This document shows, in pieces, positions 1 through 8,065 of a DNA stretch of 64,000 nucleotides; position 1 is the stretch's first letter, and every line of letters starts with the position of its first letter. This stretch comes from Acidaminobacter sp. JC074 (GTDB lineage: Bacteria; Bacillota; Clostridia; Peptostreptococcales; Acidaminobacteraceae). A model generated the notes under the pieces. It was not told where the DNA came from and ran no database searches. It saw only the letters and a list, made by a program, of their open reading frames with translations. The position numbers and the translations under genes are program-made. The stretch lies in NCBI RefSeq assembly GCF_022496765.1, contig NZ_VANV01000011.1, forward strand, positions 62,001-126,000, written 5' to 3'.

Positions 1-2
1 GT

Positions 3-524
3 GTTCTAGACATGGTGGTGATGGGAAGAACCTGTCATCTAAAGACCTTGGCTAGTCCTAAAAAGAAAGATTATGATATAGCCAAGTCTTCTTTAGACTA
101 TCTAGGTATGAAAGACTTTGTTCATAGACCTTTTACAGAACTTAGTGGTGGTGAATCTCAGCTGGTTATGATTGCGAGGGCCCTTACACAAGAAAGTCAG
201 TGCATTGTATTAGATGAACCTACAGCTCATCTAGACTATAGAAATGAGCTGGTCATCTTAGAAGCCATTAGGATGCTTTTAGACAAAGGCCATACCATTT
301 TTATGGCAACCCATTATCCAAACCATGCTTATTACTTTGAAAATCATGGTCTTGATACCAAAGTCGCTTTTTTAAATGATGGTAAGATTCAATTTATGGG
401 TAAGCCTAGTGATGTTTTAACAGAAGAAAATCTCGAACAAATATATCAAATAGAATCTAAGGTACTCAGACATGATCAACTCAAGCATGTGGTGCCTTTA
501 TATACAAAAGGAAGTAAGTCATGA
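3..524 (+). CDS. ABC transporter ATP-binding protein, FecE/BtuD type (5' end outside window)
   Basis: ATPase subunit of an iron-siderophore, haem or cobalamin importer acting at the inner face of the membrane. The frame is open to the left edge and begins with VLDMVVMGR, the segment that follows Walker A in FecE/BtuD proteins, so Walker A lies outside the window. The ABC signature LSGGESQLVMIARAL, Walker B (CIVLDEPTAHLD) and the switch-loop His (MATHYPNH) are present. Its stop overlaps the start of the binding-protein gene by 4 nt, which indicates translational coupling. The family is clear; the substrate cannot be told from this part. Confidence 0.9.
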   Translation, partial: VLDMVVMGRTCHLKTLASPKKKDYDIAKSSLDYLGMKDFVHRPFTELSGGESQLVMIARALTQESQCIVLDEPTAHLDYRNELVILEAIRMLLDKGHTIFMATHYPNHAYYFENHGLDTKVAFLNDGKIQFMGKPSDVLTEENLEQIYQIESKVLRHDQLKHVVPLYTKGSKS

Positions 525-1573
525 AGAAGATTATAATTGTTTTTATGTGTATACTTATGATCGGCTGTCAGAATGTTCAAGTAGCTGATGTTGAGACACA
601 TGAAATTATAGACGGTCTTGGCAGGTCTGTACAGGTACCTGTTGAAGTAAATAAGGTAGGTTGTATTTATGCCATATCAGGTCATATTACAGCACTACTT
701 GGTGAGGGAGAAAAGATTGTATCAGTGACATCAGGTTTAAAAAGAGATGTGATGATGATGACTCTTGTACCGACGTTAGAAGAGGCGACAGAGCCTAAAA
801 ATGGCGGCTCAATAAATATAGAAGAGCTTCTTATCAATAAACCAGATGTAATATTTGTAGCATCGGACATTGCACTTAATGAGGCAGAAACAGCTAAACT
901 AGATAAATTTAACATTCCGTATTTGGCTGTAGCATTTGACTCTATTCAGGGTCAGCAGGATATGGTTAGAATGATTGGTAAAGTTTATGGTAAGTTAGAA
1001 GAAGCGGAAGCTTATATCACTTACTGTAACGAAAAAATAGATGAAATTTCTGAAATTACAGCTGGTATTGAAAAGCCAGTTAATGTCTATCATTCTGTTA
1101 ACGAGGCGACAAGAACTGATCCGAAGGGCTCTATAGTTGAAGAGTGGTTTAATAAGACAGGCATGTACTTGGTTTCGACTTCTGATGAACTCAAGTTTAT
1201 TTCAGGTGATTACTATGCTTCTTTAGAGCAAATCCTTGAATGGAATCCTGAGGTTATCTTTGCAAATGAAAATGGCGTAGATGAATATATTTTGACGGAC
1301 TCCAAGTGGCAGTCGCTAGACGCAGTACAAACTGGTCAAGTATACATGTTGCCGGTTGGTATTTCAAGGTGGGGACATCCCAACTCGCTGGAGATTCCTT
1401 TTGCTATGATGTTTGCAGGTGAAAAGGTTTATCCAGACTTGTTCGAAGACTTTGACATTGAAAGTGAAATGAAATATTTCTATAAGACTTTCTTTGATGT
1501 GGATGTGTCAGATCAAATGATTGAAGAGATTCTTAACGGAGATGGTATGCGTATCAGAAAGGATGAAAGATGA
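521..1573 (+). CDS. ABC transporter substrate-binding lipoprotein, BtuF/FhuD (TroA-like) type
   Basis: Extracytoplasmic binding protein for a metal chelate (siderophore, haem or corrinoid). It begins with a lipoprotein signal peptide ending in LMIGC, so the mature protein is anchored through Cys16. The fold begins with the usual DGLGRSVQVP strand and continues with the IEELLINKPDVIF segment typical of class III binding proteins. 350 residues is normal for the family. It overlaps the ATPase gene upstream and the TiaS-like gene downstream by 4 nt each. No permease is visible and it would have to lie upstream of the window. The substrate is not resolved. Confidence 0.88.
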   Translation: MKKIIIVFMCILMIGCQNVQVADVETHEIIDGLGRSVQVPVEVNKVGCIYAISGHITALLGEGEKIVSVTSGLKRDVMMMTLVPTLEEATEPKNGGSINIEELLINKPDVIFVASDIALNEAETAKLDKFNIPYLAVAFDSIQGQQDMVRMIGKVYGKLEEAEAYITYCNEKIDEISEITAGIEKPVNVYHSVNEATRTDPKGSIVEEWFNKTGMYLVSTSDELKFISGDYYASLEQILEWNPEVIFANENGVDEYILTDSKWQSLDAVQTGQVYMLPVGISRWGHPNSLEIPFAMMFAGEKVYPDLFEDFDIESEMKYFYKTFFDVDVSDQMIEEILNGDGMRIRKDER

Positions 1574-2286
1574 TGTTACTTTACATATGTATAGATGATA
1601 CAGATGATTTGGATTCAAAGGGAACAGGAGAAATAGCTGAAGAGATAGCCGGGCTTCTTGAAGACAATGACTTAGGAAAGGCATCTGCTATATCAAGACA
1701 TCAGCTTTATGTCCATGAAGATATTCCTTATACATCACATAATTCATCTATGTGTTTTGAATTTAAACTGAAAGGTGATTATAACAAGTTGGTGTCTTTA
1801 GCTTCGGATTATCTTAAAGCTGAATCATCACCCTTATCTGATCCTGGTTTATGTATTTATACTTTTAAGGATAAACATGATCCTTTGATTGATTTTGGTA
1901 GAAGCGCTAAAGTAAAAGTTCTAACTAAGAAGATGGCTTATGATTTTGCAAAAGAAAACAATATTTACCTAAATGAGTTTGGTGGCACAGGTGATGGTGT
2001 TATTGGTGCTCTTGCAGGTGTTGGTCTTCGTTTGACAGGTAATGATGGTCGTTTCAAAGGCAAACACAAGATTGATGAAGGTTTTTATCCAGTAGAAGAT
2101 TTAAAGGCCATGTTGAAGGTGGATGAAATCATGAATCACCATACAAAGTCCTATCTACTTGAAGGCAGCGTTTATGTATCGGGAAAAGTTAAGAGTGTTC
2201 TAATTGACCATAAAAGAGTTTTACCTGTTTACTTATCGGAAGAAGGTTATAAGAATTGTTTGAAAGAGCATTTGAGGATTTATTGA
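1570..2286 (+). CDS. TiaS-like protein (IDDTD motif), function unknown
   Basis: A 238-residue protein whose N-terminus carries CIDDTDDLDSKGTG (residues 7-20), the signature of the kinase domain of archaeal TiaS, which makes agmatidine in tRNA-Ile. A second TiaS-like stretch, GGTGDGVIGALAGVGLRL, lies near residues 138-155 and recalls the ferredoxin-like domain. The OB-fold and zinc ribbon of full-length TiaS are absent. Bacteria normally use TilS for this codon, so the role is probably different. Coupling by 4-nt overlap to an ABC binding-protein gene suggests a job linked to the imported metal or cofactor; that is inference. ATG at 1573 is an equally good start. Confidence 0.6.
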   Translation: MMLLYICIDDTDDLDSKGTGEIAEEIAGLLEDNDLGKASAISRHQLYVHEDIPYTSHNSSMCFEFKLKGDYNKLVSLASDYLKAESSPLSDPGLCIYTFKDKHDPLIDFGRSAKVKVLTKKMAYDFAKENNIYLNEFGGTGDGVIGALAGVGLRLTGNDGRFKGKHKIDEGFYPVEDLKAMLKVDEIMNHHTKSYLLEGSVYVSGKVKSVLIDHKRVLPVYLSEEGYKNCLKEHLRIY

Positions 2287-2480
2287 TGTTTGATTTAAAA
2301 GACAAGAAAAAGCTTTTTCTCTACGGAAAAGAAAACTATAAAGAATCTAGAATAGCAGCATCAGGATGTCAAAACTTTTCTGAAGACGACGAAGATGAAC
2401 AGGTTGATACAGTACTTATGTCTTGTTATAACTGCCGTTACAGAAGATGGACAAGTGTATCATTTCAATGTATGAGATAA
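2286..2480 (+). CDS. Small Cys-rich protein of unknown function
   Basis: A 64-residue protein whose ATG shares one base with the TGA of the TiaS-like gene (TGATG), so I start it here and not at the in-frame codon 30 nt upstream. It contains four cysteines (C28, C47, C50, C62) including a SCYNCRYRRW motif, and an acidic stretch EDDEDE around residue 34. The CxxC plus two further Cys could bind Zn or an Fe-S cluster. I do not recognise the family. It is the last gene of the operon, directly followed by a hairpin terminator. Confidence 0.6.
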   Translation: MFDLKDKKKLFLYGKENYKESRIAASGCQNFSEDDEDEQVDTVLMSCYNCRYRRWTSVSFQCMR

Positions 2481-2507
2481 AATCGCTTTACATAGCGATT
2501 TTTTTTC
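2480..2507 (+). terminator. Rho-independent terminator of the ABC/TiaS-like operon
   Basis: AAATCGCT and AGCGATTT form an 8-bp stem around a short loop, followed directly by a run of T. It lies right after the stop of the small Cys-rich gene. Confidence 0.85.
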
Positions 2508-2537
2508 GTTATGATGATAATGTTTTGGAGTGATGTT

Positions 2538-3737
2538 ATGGAAATTTCTAAATTTAAAAATAAATTATTTGAATCCCTTATTGGCAACCTGTCTATGTTT
2601 GGCTTAAACTTAGTATTGCCAATGGTTCTTTCTAGAATCTATGGTGTAGAAGTTTATGGTAACTATGTTTATGGTATGACCATTGTTTCTATTGCCATGT
2701 TTTTAGCCAACTTAGGTATGGATACGGGCCTTTTATACTTTATACCGAAAACAGGTAAGAAGTATGTTTCTGCTGCTTTTATGGTTAATCTAATAACAAG
2801 TGGTATGACCATCATCATACTATATATCATGATGCCTGCTAAGGTACATCCTTACCTAGGACTTATCTGGTTGTTATCTGCTGAACAGTTGTTCTTCAGT
2901 ATATTTAGGGCAAGACATCATATCAAGCAGTTTTTTATTATAAAATCACTTCTTGGTATCGGTGGCATCATTGTGATTTCGTATATTTTCTATATGTTTT
3001 CAGGTGCCAGAGACATCAATATCATATTAGCGGCTTATATGTCAGCGATTTTATCAATAAGTGTCTACTTCTTGCTATGTAAAGACATGTTTTCTTCTAT
3101 TAAACTTAGAAGAGAGTTCATCACTTATTCCATGGCCATTATTTTAGGTTCTGTGATGTCTCTTCTGATCAATTACATTGATATTGTTATGATAGAAGCC
3201 ATGATGACAAGTAAAGATGTGGCCCTTTATAAGGTTGGTACAGACCTAGCCCAACTACCATCCATATTCTTAACAGTTGTCAACACAGTTTTTCCACCTT
3301 TGATTTCAAAGCTTTATCATGAAGGCAAGGTGGATGAAGTGAGAAGGATGTATGAGAAACTGACAAGGTACTTGTTCTTAGTATCCTCTGTCGTCATTAT
3401 AGCCATTATGCTATTTTGGAGACCACTTTTATCTCTGTATGGACCAGTATATACAGCATCAAAAATGGTTTTAATTTATAGGGGGATAGGCCAACTTGTC
3501 AATGCAAGTGTGGGTTCTGTATGGTACATTGTCTTGATGACAGGTCATCCTAGAATTCGATTTATAGGTGTTTTGGTTTCAGCTGTTTTAAATGTAACGC
3601 TCAACTACTTACTTATTCCGATTATGGGCATCGATGGTGCAGCACTGGCATCTATGTGTTCAACAGTATTTATCAATATTTTAGGCTTCTTTATTGTTAA
3701 GAAGATCTTAAATTCAAAAGTATATTTTATCATTTAG
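2538..3737 (+). CDS. Polysaccharide/lipid-linked oligosaccharide flippase (Wzx/MVF superfamily)
   Basis: An integral membrane protein of 399 residues with about 12 hydrophobic segments. The opening (SLIGNLSMFGLNLVLPMVLSR, read across two helices) and the late GHPRIRFIGVLVSAVLNV segment match oligosaccharide flippases that move lipid-linked sugars across the membrane. I use ATG 2538, which has TTTTGGAGTGA about 7 nt upstream; earlier in-frame ATGs at 2511-2520 lie inside the terminator trailer of the previous operon and have no binding site. It stands alone between two terminators, without glycosyltransferases nearby, so the substrate is unknown. Confidence 0.8.
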   Translation: MEISKFKNKLFESLIGNLSMFGLNLVLPMVLSRIYGVEVYGNYVYGMTIVSIAMFLANLGMDTGLLYFIPKTGKKYVSAAFMVNLITSGMTIIILYIMMPAKVHPYLGLIWLLSAEQLFFSIFRARHHIKQFFIIKSLLGIGGIIVISYIFYMFSGARDINIILAAYMSAILSISVYFLLCKDMFSSIKLRREFITYSMAIILGSVMSLLINYIDIVMIEAMMTSKDVALYKVGTDLAQLPSIFLTVVNTVFPPLISKLYHEGKVDEVRRMYEKLTRYLFLVSSVVIIAIMLFWRPLLSLYGPVYTASKMVLIYRGIGQLVNASVGSVWYIVLMTGHPRIRFIGVLVSAVLNVTLNYLLIPIMGIDGAALASMCSTVFINILGFFIVKKILNSKVYFII

Positions 3738-3763
3738 TCATACATCTGTATGGCTTTTTTTTA
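3736..3763 (+). terminator. Rho-independent terminator after flippase gene
   Basis: AGTCATAC/GTATGGCT stem (one G-U pair) with loop ATCT, followed by eight T residues. The stem starts inside the stop codon. Confidence 0.8.
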
Positions 3764-3767
3764 CTTG

Positions 3768-3841
3768 ACGTCAAAAATAATTTGACAAGTTTTGAAATAG
3801 GGCCTATAATGATTACAACGTCAAAATAATTTTGACAAGTT
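3768..3841 (+). promoter_or_regulatory. Consensus promoter flanked by two operator repeats (MFS/ArsR operon)
   Basis: TTGACA (3782-3787) and TATAAT (3805-3810) are separated by exactly 17 bp, a perfect sigma-A promoter. Two nearly identical 24-bp repeats, 3768-3791 and 3818-3841, each start ACGTCAAAA and end TTGACAAGTT. The second contains the perfect 15-bp palindrome TCAAAATAATTTTGA. The first covers the -35 box and the second lies at about the start of the transcript, so a bound dimer at either would block polymerase. The likely ligand-sensing repressor is the ArsR-type protein at 5135. Confidence 0.75.
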
Positions 3842-3852
3842 GAAGGGAGAAT

Positions 3853-5091
3853 ATGATGAAGGGTATATTTAAGTTTAAAAGATTTTTAAGATTGTATTTG
3901 GCAAATGTGATTTCTAGATTTGGTGACTCTGTAGATGCTATAGCTTTTGCTTACTTAGTATTTCAGTTAACGGGTTCAAAGCTTTTATTAGCTTCTATAT
4001 TTATTGTCAATGTGATTCCAAATATATTATTTTCTACCTTTGCTGGTGCAGTTGTAGATTTTTATTCAAAGAAGAAAATCATTATACTTGGTGATTTACT
4101 CAGAGCCAGCATAGTTCTTGGTGCAGCTTTCTTATACAGGGCTGGTCTATTAGAAACTTGGCACTTATATGTGATGACTTTTCTAAATTCTACGATTGAG
4201 TCATTTGTATCGCCATGTAAGTTTGCAACCATTCCTAAACTGATAGATGAGGATTATTATTTACAAGTCAATTCAACATTCCAATCCATTCAAGGCATCG
4301 TTGAGCTTTTGGGTCTTGGTATAGCAGGTGGTTTGATTGTCGCGCTTGGCATAGAAGGGGTTATGTTTATTGATGCAGCTACATTTTTAGCATCTGGTTT
4401 GATTATTTTAACCGTTGCATTTCCACATGAAGAGAAAAAGCAATTTACCATGGATTCTTACAGAGCATCATACAAAGAAGGTGTTACTTATGTTCTAAAG
4501 CATAAGTCTATCTTAGGCTTGATTGTGTCGGCTGCTCTTATAAACTTTTTCTTATCACCATTCAATGCACTTCTACCGGCTTATATAGATGAAGTTCTAA
4601 AAATGGGTCCTGAAGGCATCAGTTTTATTTCGGTAGCACTTTCAATTGGTGGTATCCTGGGTGGCATATTAGCGGGTGCCATTGGTAAAAAGGTAGGTCC
4701 AAAAGGATTAATCGTATCAGGTCTAGCCTTATTATCAGTCTTCTATGTCGTATTAGGTTTGCCAAACTATGTACCGTTCTTTTCATCACTACTTGTTATA
4801 GGTGTTGACGCTGCACTTTTAGCGGCTATGGCTTCACTTGCAGGTGCTGGTTTAAGAACCTTCTTAATGACCAATATTGAAAAAGACAAGCTTGCAAGAG
4901 TTGGTGGTGTTATGTCTATGTTCATGATGTGTGCATCACCGCTTGGGGCATTTCTAGCAGGAATCTTTGCTGTCATCATGCCGCTTTCTATGATGATCAT
5001 CATCTTTGGTTCAATGATTATGTTTGCAGTCTTGATTCCGTTCTTTACGCTTAAGGAGAACAAGGGGCTTTCGGCCAACGAGGCAGCATAG
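3853..5091 (+). CDS. MFS transporter (drug/siderophore exporter type)
   Basis: A 412-residue membrane protein with about 12 transmembrane segments. The N-terminus (RFLRLYLANVISRFGDSVD) and the DLLRASIVLGAA segment resemble the EntS/MefA-like group of major facilitator exporters. Ribosome binding site GAAGGGAG precedes two adjacent ATG codons (3853 and 3856). It is transcribed from a perfect promoter overlapped by operator repeats and followed 43 nt later by an ArsR-type regulator, the layout of an inducible efflux operon. The exported compound is unknown. Confidence 0.82.
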   Translation: MMKGIFKFKRFLRLYLANVISRFGDSVDAIAFAYLVFQLTGSKLLLASIFIVNVIPNILFSTFAGAVVDFYSKKKIIILGDLLRASIVLGAAFLYRAGLLETWHLYVMTFLNSTIESFVSPCKFATIPKLIDEDYYLQVNSTFQSIQGIVELLGLGIAGGLIVALGIEGVMFIDAATFLASGLIILTVAFPHEEKKQFTMDSYRASYKEGVTYVLKHKSILGLIVSAALINFFLSPFNALLPAYIDEVLKMGPEGISFISVALSIGGILGGILAGAIGKKVGPKGLIVSGLALLSVFYVVLGLPNYVPFFSSLLVIGVDAALLAAMASLAGAGLRTFLMTNIEKDKLARVGGVMSMFMMCASPLGAFLAGIFAVIMPLSMMIIIFGSMIMFAVLIPFFTLKENKGLSANEAA

Positions 5092-5134
5092 TTTTCTAGT
5101 AGAAACTATGATAGAATGGTTCTAGGAGCTTATT

Positions 5135-5734
5135 ATGAAAAGAATACTAGAATTAAAAACAATTAAAGATATAAGAACCATGACAGATCCATATAGATTA
5201 GAGATCCTGAGAATCTTTCAAAGAAACGAACCTGAATCGATGACGGTTAAGGACATTGCTCGAGAAATGGATGAACCTCATGGAAAAGTTTATTATCATG
5301 TGAAAAAGATGATAGATATTGGTGCTGTGGAGCTTATAAAAACTGAGAAAATCAACGGCATAGTTGCCAAATATTATAAACTTGCCTTTGATGAAATGTC
5401 ATCCAGCCATAAAAACAATCAATTAGACGAACAAGATGATGAGATTAAGAGTGCCTATTCAGATATGATTGGCAATCTTTTTAACAACCATAGGGATATG
5501 TTTCTAAACTTCATCAACTCAAAAAATCTTGATGAACGCGACTTTAAGCCAGGTGAAAAGGAGTCGGTTGTTAGGGCTACTGAAGTTTATTTAGACGAAG
5601 CTTCTTACGATGAACTGAAAAAGGAACTTGAAAATCTTTTGAACAAGTATACTAAAAAAATCGAAGGTGAAAACTACTTTAGAAAAACGATCTTTGCTTC
5701 TGTTTTTTCTACAGATGAAAATGAGCACAAGTAG
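5135..5734 (+). CDS. ArsR-family (HTH_20-like) transcriptional regulator
   Basis: A 199-residue DNA-binding protein. Residues 10-70 form a winged helix: DPYRLEILRIFQ, then TVKDIAREMDEPHGKVYYHVKKM, where the second helix recognises DNA. The remainder is helical and charged and may serve dimerisation or ligand sensing. No metal-binding Cys cluster is present, so metal sensing is unlikely. It is co-directional with the MFS gene and probably represses that operon, including itself, through the two repeats at 3768-3841. This assignment of operator to regulator is inference from position. Confidence 0.8.
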   Translation: MKRILELKTIKDIRTMTDPYRLEILRIFQRNEPESMTVKDIAREMDEPHGKVYYHVKKMIDIGAVELIKTEKINGIVAKYYKLAFDEMSSSHKNNQLDEQDDEIKSAYSDMIGNLFNNHRDMFLNFINSKNLDERDFKPGEKESVVRATEVYLDEASYDELKKELENLLNKYTKKIEGENYFRKTIFASVFSTDENEHK

Positions 5735-5782
5735 TTTGTGACGACATAAAAGTATGGGAATTTATGAGAAATATTTGAATTT

Positions 5783-5810
5783 AAAACATATCTGAGGATA
5801 TGTTTTTTTT
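5783..5810 (+). terminator. Rho-independent terminator after ArsR-type gene
   Basis: AACATATC (5785-5792) pairs with GATATGTT (5797-5804) around a TGAG loop, followed by a T tract. Confidence 0.8.
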
Positions 5811-5960
5811 AGTGTCCATTTTTCAAGCCTTTGAGAAGATTTTGCTAGAGTGACTGAGATGAATGCCAAAGTAAATATACGACATAAGCATATGTATTGA
5901 CGACAAAGGATGATGTTTTCTGATGAATATTGGTGATACTATTTTACAAAGGAGAACATT

Positions 5961-6452
5961 ATGTTATATAGAGAAATCATTGTTAGGTTATTACTTGCAA
6001 CACTAATTGGAGGCATAATTGGCTACGAGAGAACTGTAAAAAATAGGCCAGCAGGCTTTAGAACCCATATCTTAGTCTGTGTTGGAGCAGCCTTGGTTAT
6101 GGTCATGCAAGAAGAGATGATGCATAATTTGATTACCCTCTTGCAGTCAGGAACTTTCGATACACAAGCCATCAAACTTGATCTTGGTAGAATGGCCGGT
6201 CAAGTCATAACTGGTGTGGGCTTTCTTGGTGCAGGCACCATCATTAGAGACAAGGGTCAAGTTAAAGGTCTAACCACGGCAGCCTCTGTTTGGATAGTCG
6301 CTTGTATTGGACTTGCCATTGGTGCTGGTATGTATTTTATAACCCTCACAGCAGTGATTATCGTTATGTTTTCTTTATTTATACTTAAAAAGCTAGAAAG
6401 ACATTCAACAAAAAAAAGAAGGAAGCGATTAAATGAAAAAGCTATCTCATAA
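5961..6452 (+). CDS. MgtC/SapB family membrane protein
   Basis: A 163-residue protein with about four to five membrane segments. It shows the family landmarks GGIIGYERTVKNRPAGFRTHILVC in the first 40 residues and TGVGFLGAGTII near residue 92, followed by VKGLTTAASVWI. The C-terminal ACT-like domain of full-length MgtC is missing, as in the short YhiD-like group. These proteins are tied to magnesium or acid stress, without an agreed mechanism. AAAGGAG precedes ATG. Its end overlaps the next gene by 20 nt, so the two are probably expressed together. Confidence 0.85.
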   Translation: MLYREIIVRLLLATLIGGIIGYERTVKNRPAGFRTHILVCVGAALVMVMQEEMMHNLITLLQSGTFDTQAIKLDLGRMAGQVITGVGFLGAGTIIRDKGQVKGLTTAASVWIVACIGLAIGAGMYFITLTAVIIVMFSLFILKKLERHSTKKRRKRLNEKAIS

Positions 6453-7116
6453 TAGAATTATAGATTATTTTCCAACCATAAAAATGAATGCCTCTGAGCC
6501 ATTTGAAATGCTTGGCATTGGTTATACGGTATTTGAGGAATCAAAACGGTCACCTTCGTTTGATAGAAGGATTCAAGTAGATTTAGATACTTCAATGGTT
6601 ATAGAGTATGCCCTTTACTGGAACTATGACATTGAACACCTATATGATTTAGAACATATTTGGCTTTATCTAGACCACAGCTATCAAGTGGTCAAGTGCG
6701 AAGTGAGTTTTCATGGACAGGTTATCAATGGACTGACTTTAAATAATTATGATGACAATGGACTTTTCTTATATTGTCAGGCAGGTAAACATGCACTTGC
6801 ACCATCACTAGATGTTTATGAGAACTGGCATAATTATAGGTCTTGTACCAGTGAAACTGTCGGTAAAGATGGTTTCTTAGTGACACCTATTCTAGAAAAC
6901 ATTATGTCTACAAATCATGAAATTGATGAAAAAGTGAAATGGTATATGCAGAAGTTTAAGTTTAAACTCTCTGAAACTTATCATGCCGTGGATATCCCTG
7001 AGGTGTTATTTATGCCTTGGACTTATCTTCAACATGAAATACCACTCCTAATAAAAGAAGAGCTGGCAATTATAGATTATCACTTAATGATGAGAAAAGA
7101 GGTTGTTTGTGTTTAA
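6433..7116 (+). CDS. Conserved-looking hypothetical protein
   Basis: A 227-residue soluble protein without signal peptide or membrane segment. I do not recognise it with confidence. The middle has a pattern (LEHIWLYLDHSYQVVKCEVSFHG, read with a gap, then LYCQAGKHALAPS) that recalls Vps62/NPP1-like proteins, where HG and GKHA motifs lie in a beta sandwich; this is a weak resemblance. It begins inside the mgtC gene with AAGGAAG upstream of ATG, and it overlaps the isomerase downstream by 8 nt, so it belongs to a three-gene operon. Confidence 0.6.
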   Translation: MKKLSHNRIIDYFPTIKMNASEPFEMLGIGYTVFEESKRSPSFDRRIQVDLDTSMVIEYALYWNYDIEHLYDLEHIWLYLDHSYQVVKCEVSFHGQVINGLTLNNYDDNGLFLYCQAGKHALAPSLDVYENWHNYRSCTSETVGKDGFLVTPILENIMSTNHEIDEKVKWYMQKFKFKLSETYHAVDIPEVLFMPWTYLQHEIPLLIKEELAIIDYHLMMRKEVVCV

Positions 7117-8044
7117 TGAGTTATCTATGTCCACATCATGGTGTGGCGACAAGTTTAAGTCAGGAAAAGAAATTGTTTCTGCCTATAAAGAAATGGGTTT
7201 TAACAAAATTGAGCTTAACTATGCCATCACAAAAGAGATGATAGAAGAAATACTACCTATGGTTGATAAAGGTCAAGTTGAGATTTCTAGTGTCCACCAT
7301 CCTTTTCCAAAACATAGTGAAAAGCTCTTTGACACAGATTCTCAGATGTTAGGTTTTGAAGACAAAATACTGAGAAACAAGGCCATAGACATGACCAAGC
7401 AGTCTATTGACTATGCTCATCTTTTAGGCGCAAAAGCTGTTGTTATTCATCCAAGTGAAGTACCCATTGATTATGAAAATCATCATTATGATGTTTTACT
7501 TAAAAACTTATACCGTGAGGGCAAGAAAAACAGCAAAGACTATAAAAATCTTTATAAAGAGATGATTGAACATAGAGACCATTTCAGCCCGAGCTTTGTA
7601 AGGAGAACGGCTGACAGTCTTGAAGTCCTTTCTGACTATATACTTAAAAAGAACTATGATGTAAAAATAGGCATTGAAAACAGGGCTATGTGTCACCAAA
7701 TTCCTGATTTTTATGAGGCTGAATACATACTTTCGAGACTAGAGGATGCACCGGTTCGGTTTTGGTATGATATTGGTCACGGTGTTATGATGGAAAACCT
7801 AGGCATGTTCAACAACATGGATGGTTTACAGAAGATACTGTCACGTACCATAGGTATCCATATCCATGATGTCATTGGTGTAAACGACCATTATGCCCCT
7901 TATGAGTTTGGCGACTATATAGATATGTATTTGCCATTTATCAAGAAAATCCCTATTAAGGTTTTAGAGATTGGTGCGCTTAGATCCAAAGAAAATGTTA
8001 TAACAGCTGCAAAAAGAATAGATACATATTTGAAAGAATCCTAG
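7109..8044 (+). CDS. Sugar phosphate isomerase/epimerase-like TIM-barrel protein
   Basis: A protein of 311 residues of the AP-endonuclease-2/xylose-isomerase-like fold, which binds a divalent metal at the barrel mouth. Visible landmarks are MGFNKIELNY, AKAVVIHPS, KIGIENRA, FWYDIGHG and GIHIHDV, which match the metal-ligand strands of the family. I choose GTG 7109, because AAAAGAGG ends 6 nt before it; a TTG at 7103 would abut the binding site directly. It overlaps the previous gene by 8 nt and ends at a terminator. The substrate is not predictable. Confidence 0.75.
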   Translation: MFNELSMSTSWCGDKFKSGKEIVSAYKEMGFNKIELNYAITKEMIEEILPMVDKGQVEISSVHHPFPKHSEKLFDTDSQMLGFEDKILRNKAIDMTKQSIDYAHLLGAKAVVIHPSEVPIDYENHHYDVLLKNLYREGKKNSKDYKNLYKEMIEHRDHFSPSFVRRTADSLEVLSDYILKKNYDVKIGIENRAMCHQIPDFYEAEYILSRLEDAPVRFWYDIGHGVMMENLGMFNNMDGLQKILSRTIGIHIHDVIGVNDHYAPYEFGDYIDMYLPFIKKIPIKVLEIGALRSKENVITAAKRIDTYLKES

Positions 8045-8065
8045 TTGATAGGATTCTTTTCTTTT
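8036..8065 (+). terminator. Rho-independent terminator
   Basis: GAATCCT (8036-8042) pairs with AGGATTC (8050-8056), followed by TTTTCTTTT. The stem begins inside the last codons of the isomerase gene. Confidence 0.8.

Noticed and set aside
5088-5109. ATAGTTT/AAACTAT inverted repeat between MFS and ArsR-type genes as a terminator
   Set aside because: There is no T tract, the regulator follows after only 43 nt, and joint expression of the two genes is more plausible.
5811-5960. Magnesium (M-box or similar) riboswitch ahead of mgtC
   Set aside because: I looked for the conserved core and found none in this 150-bp leader.
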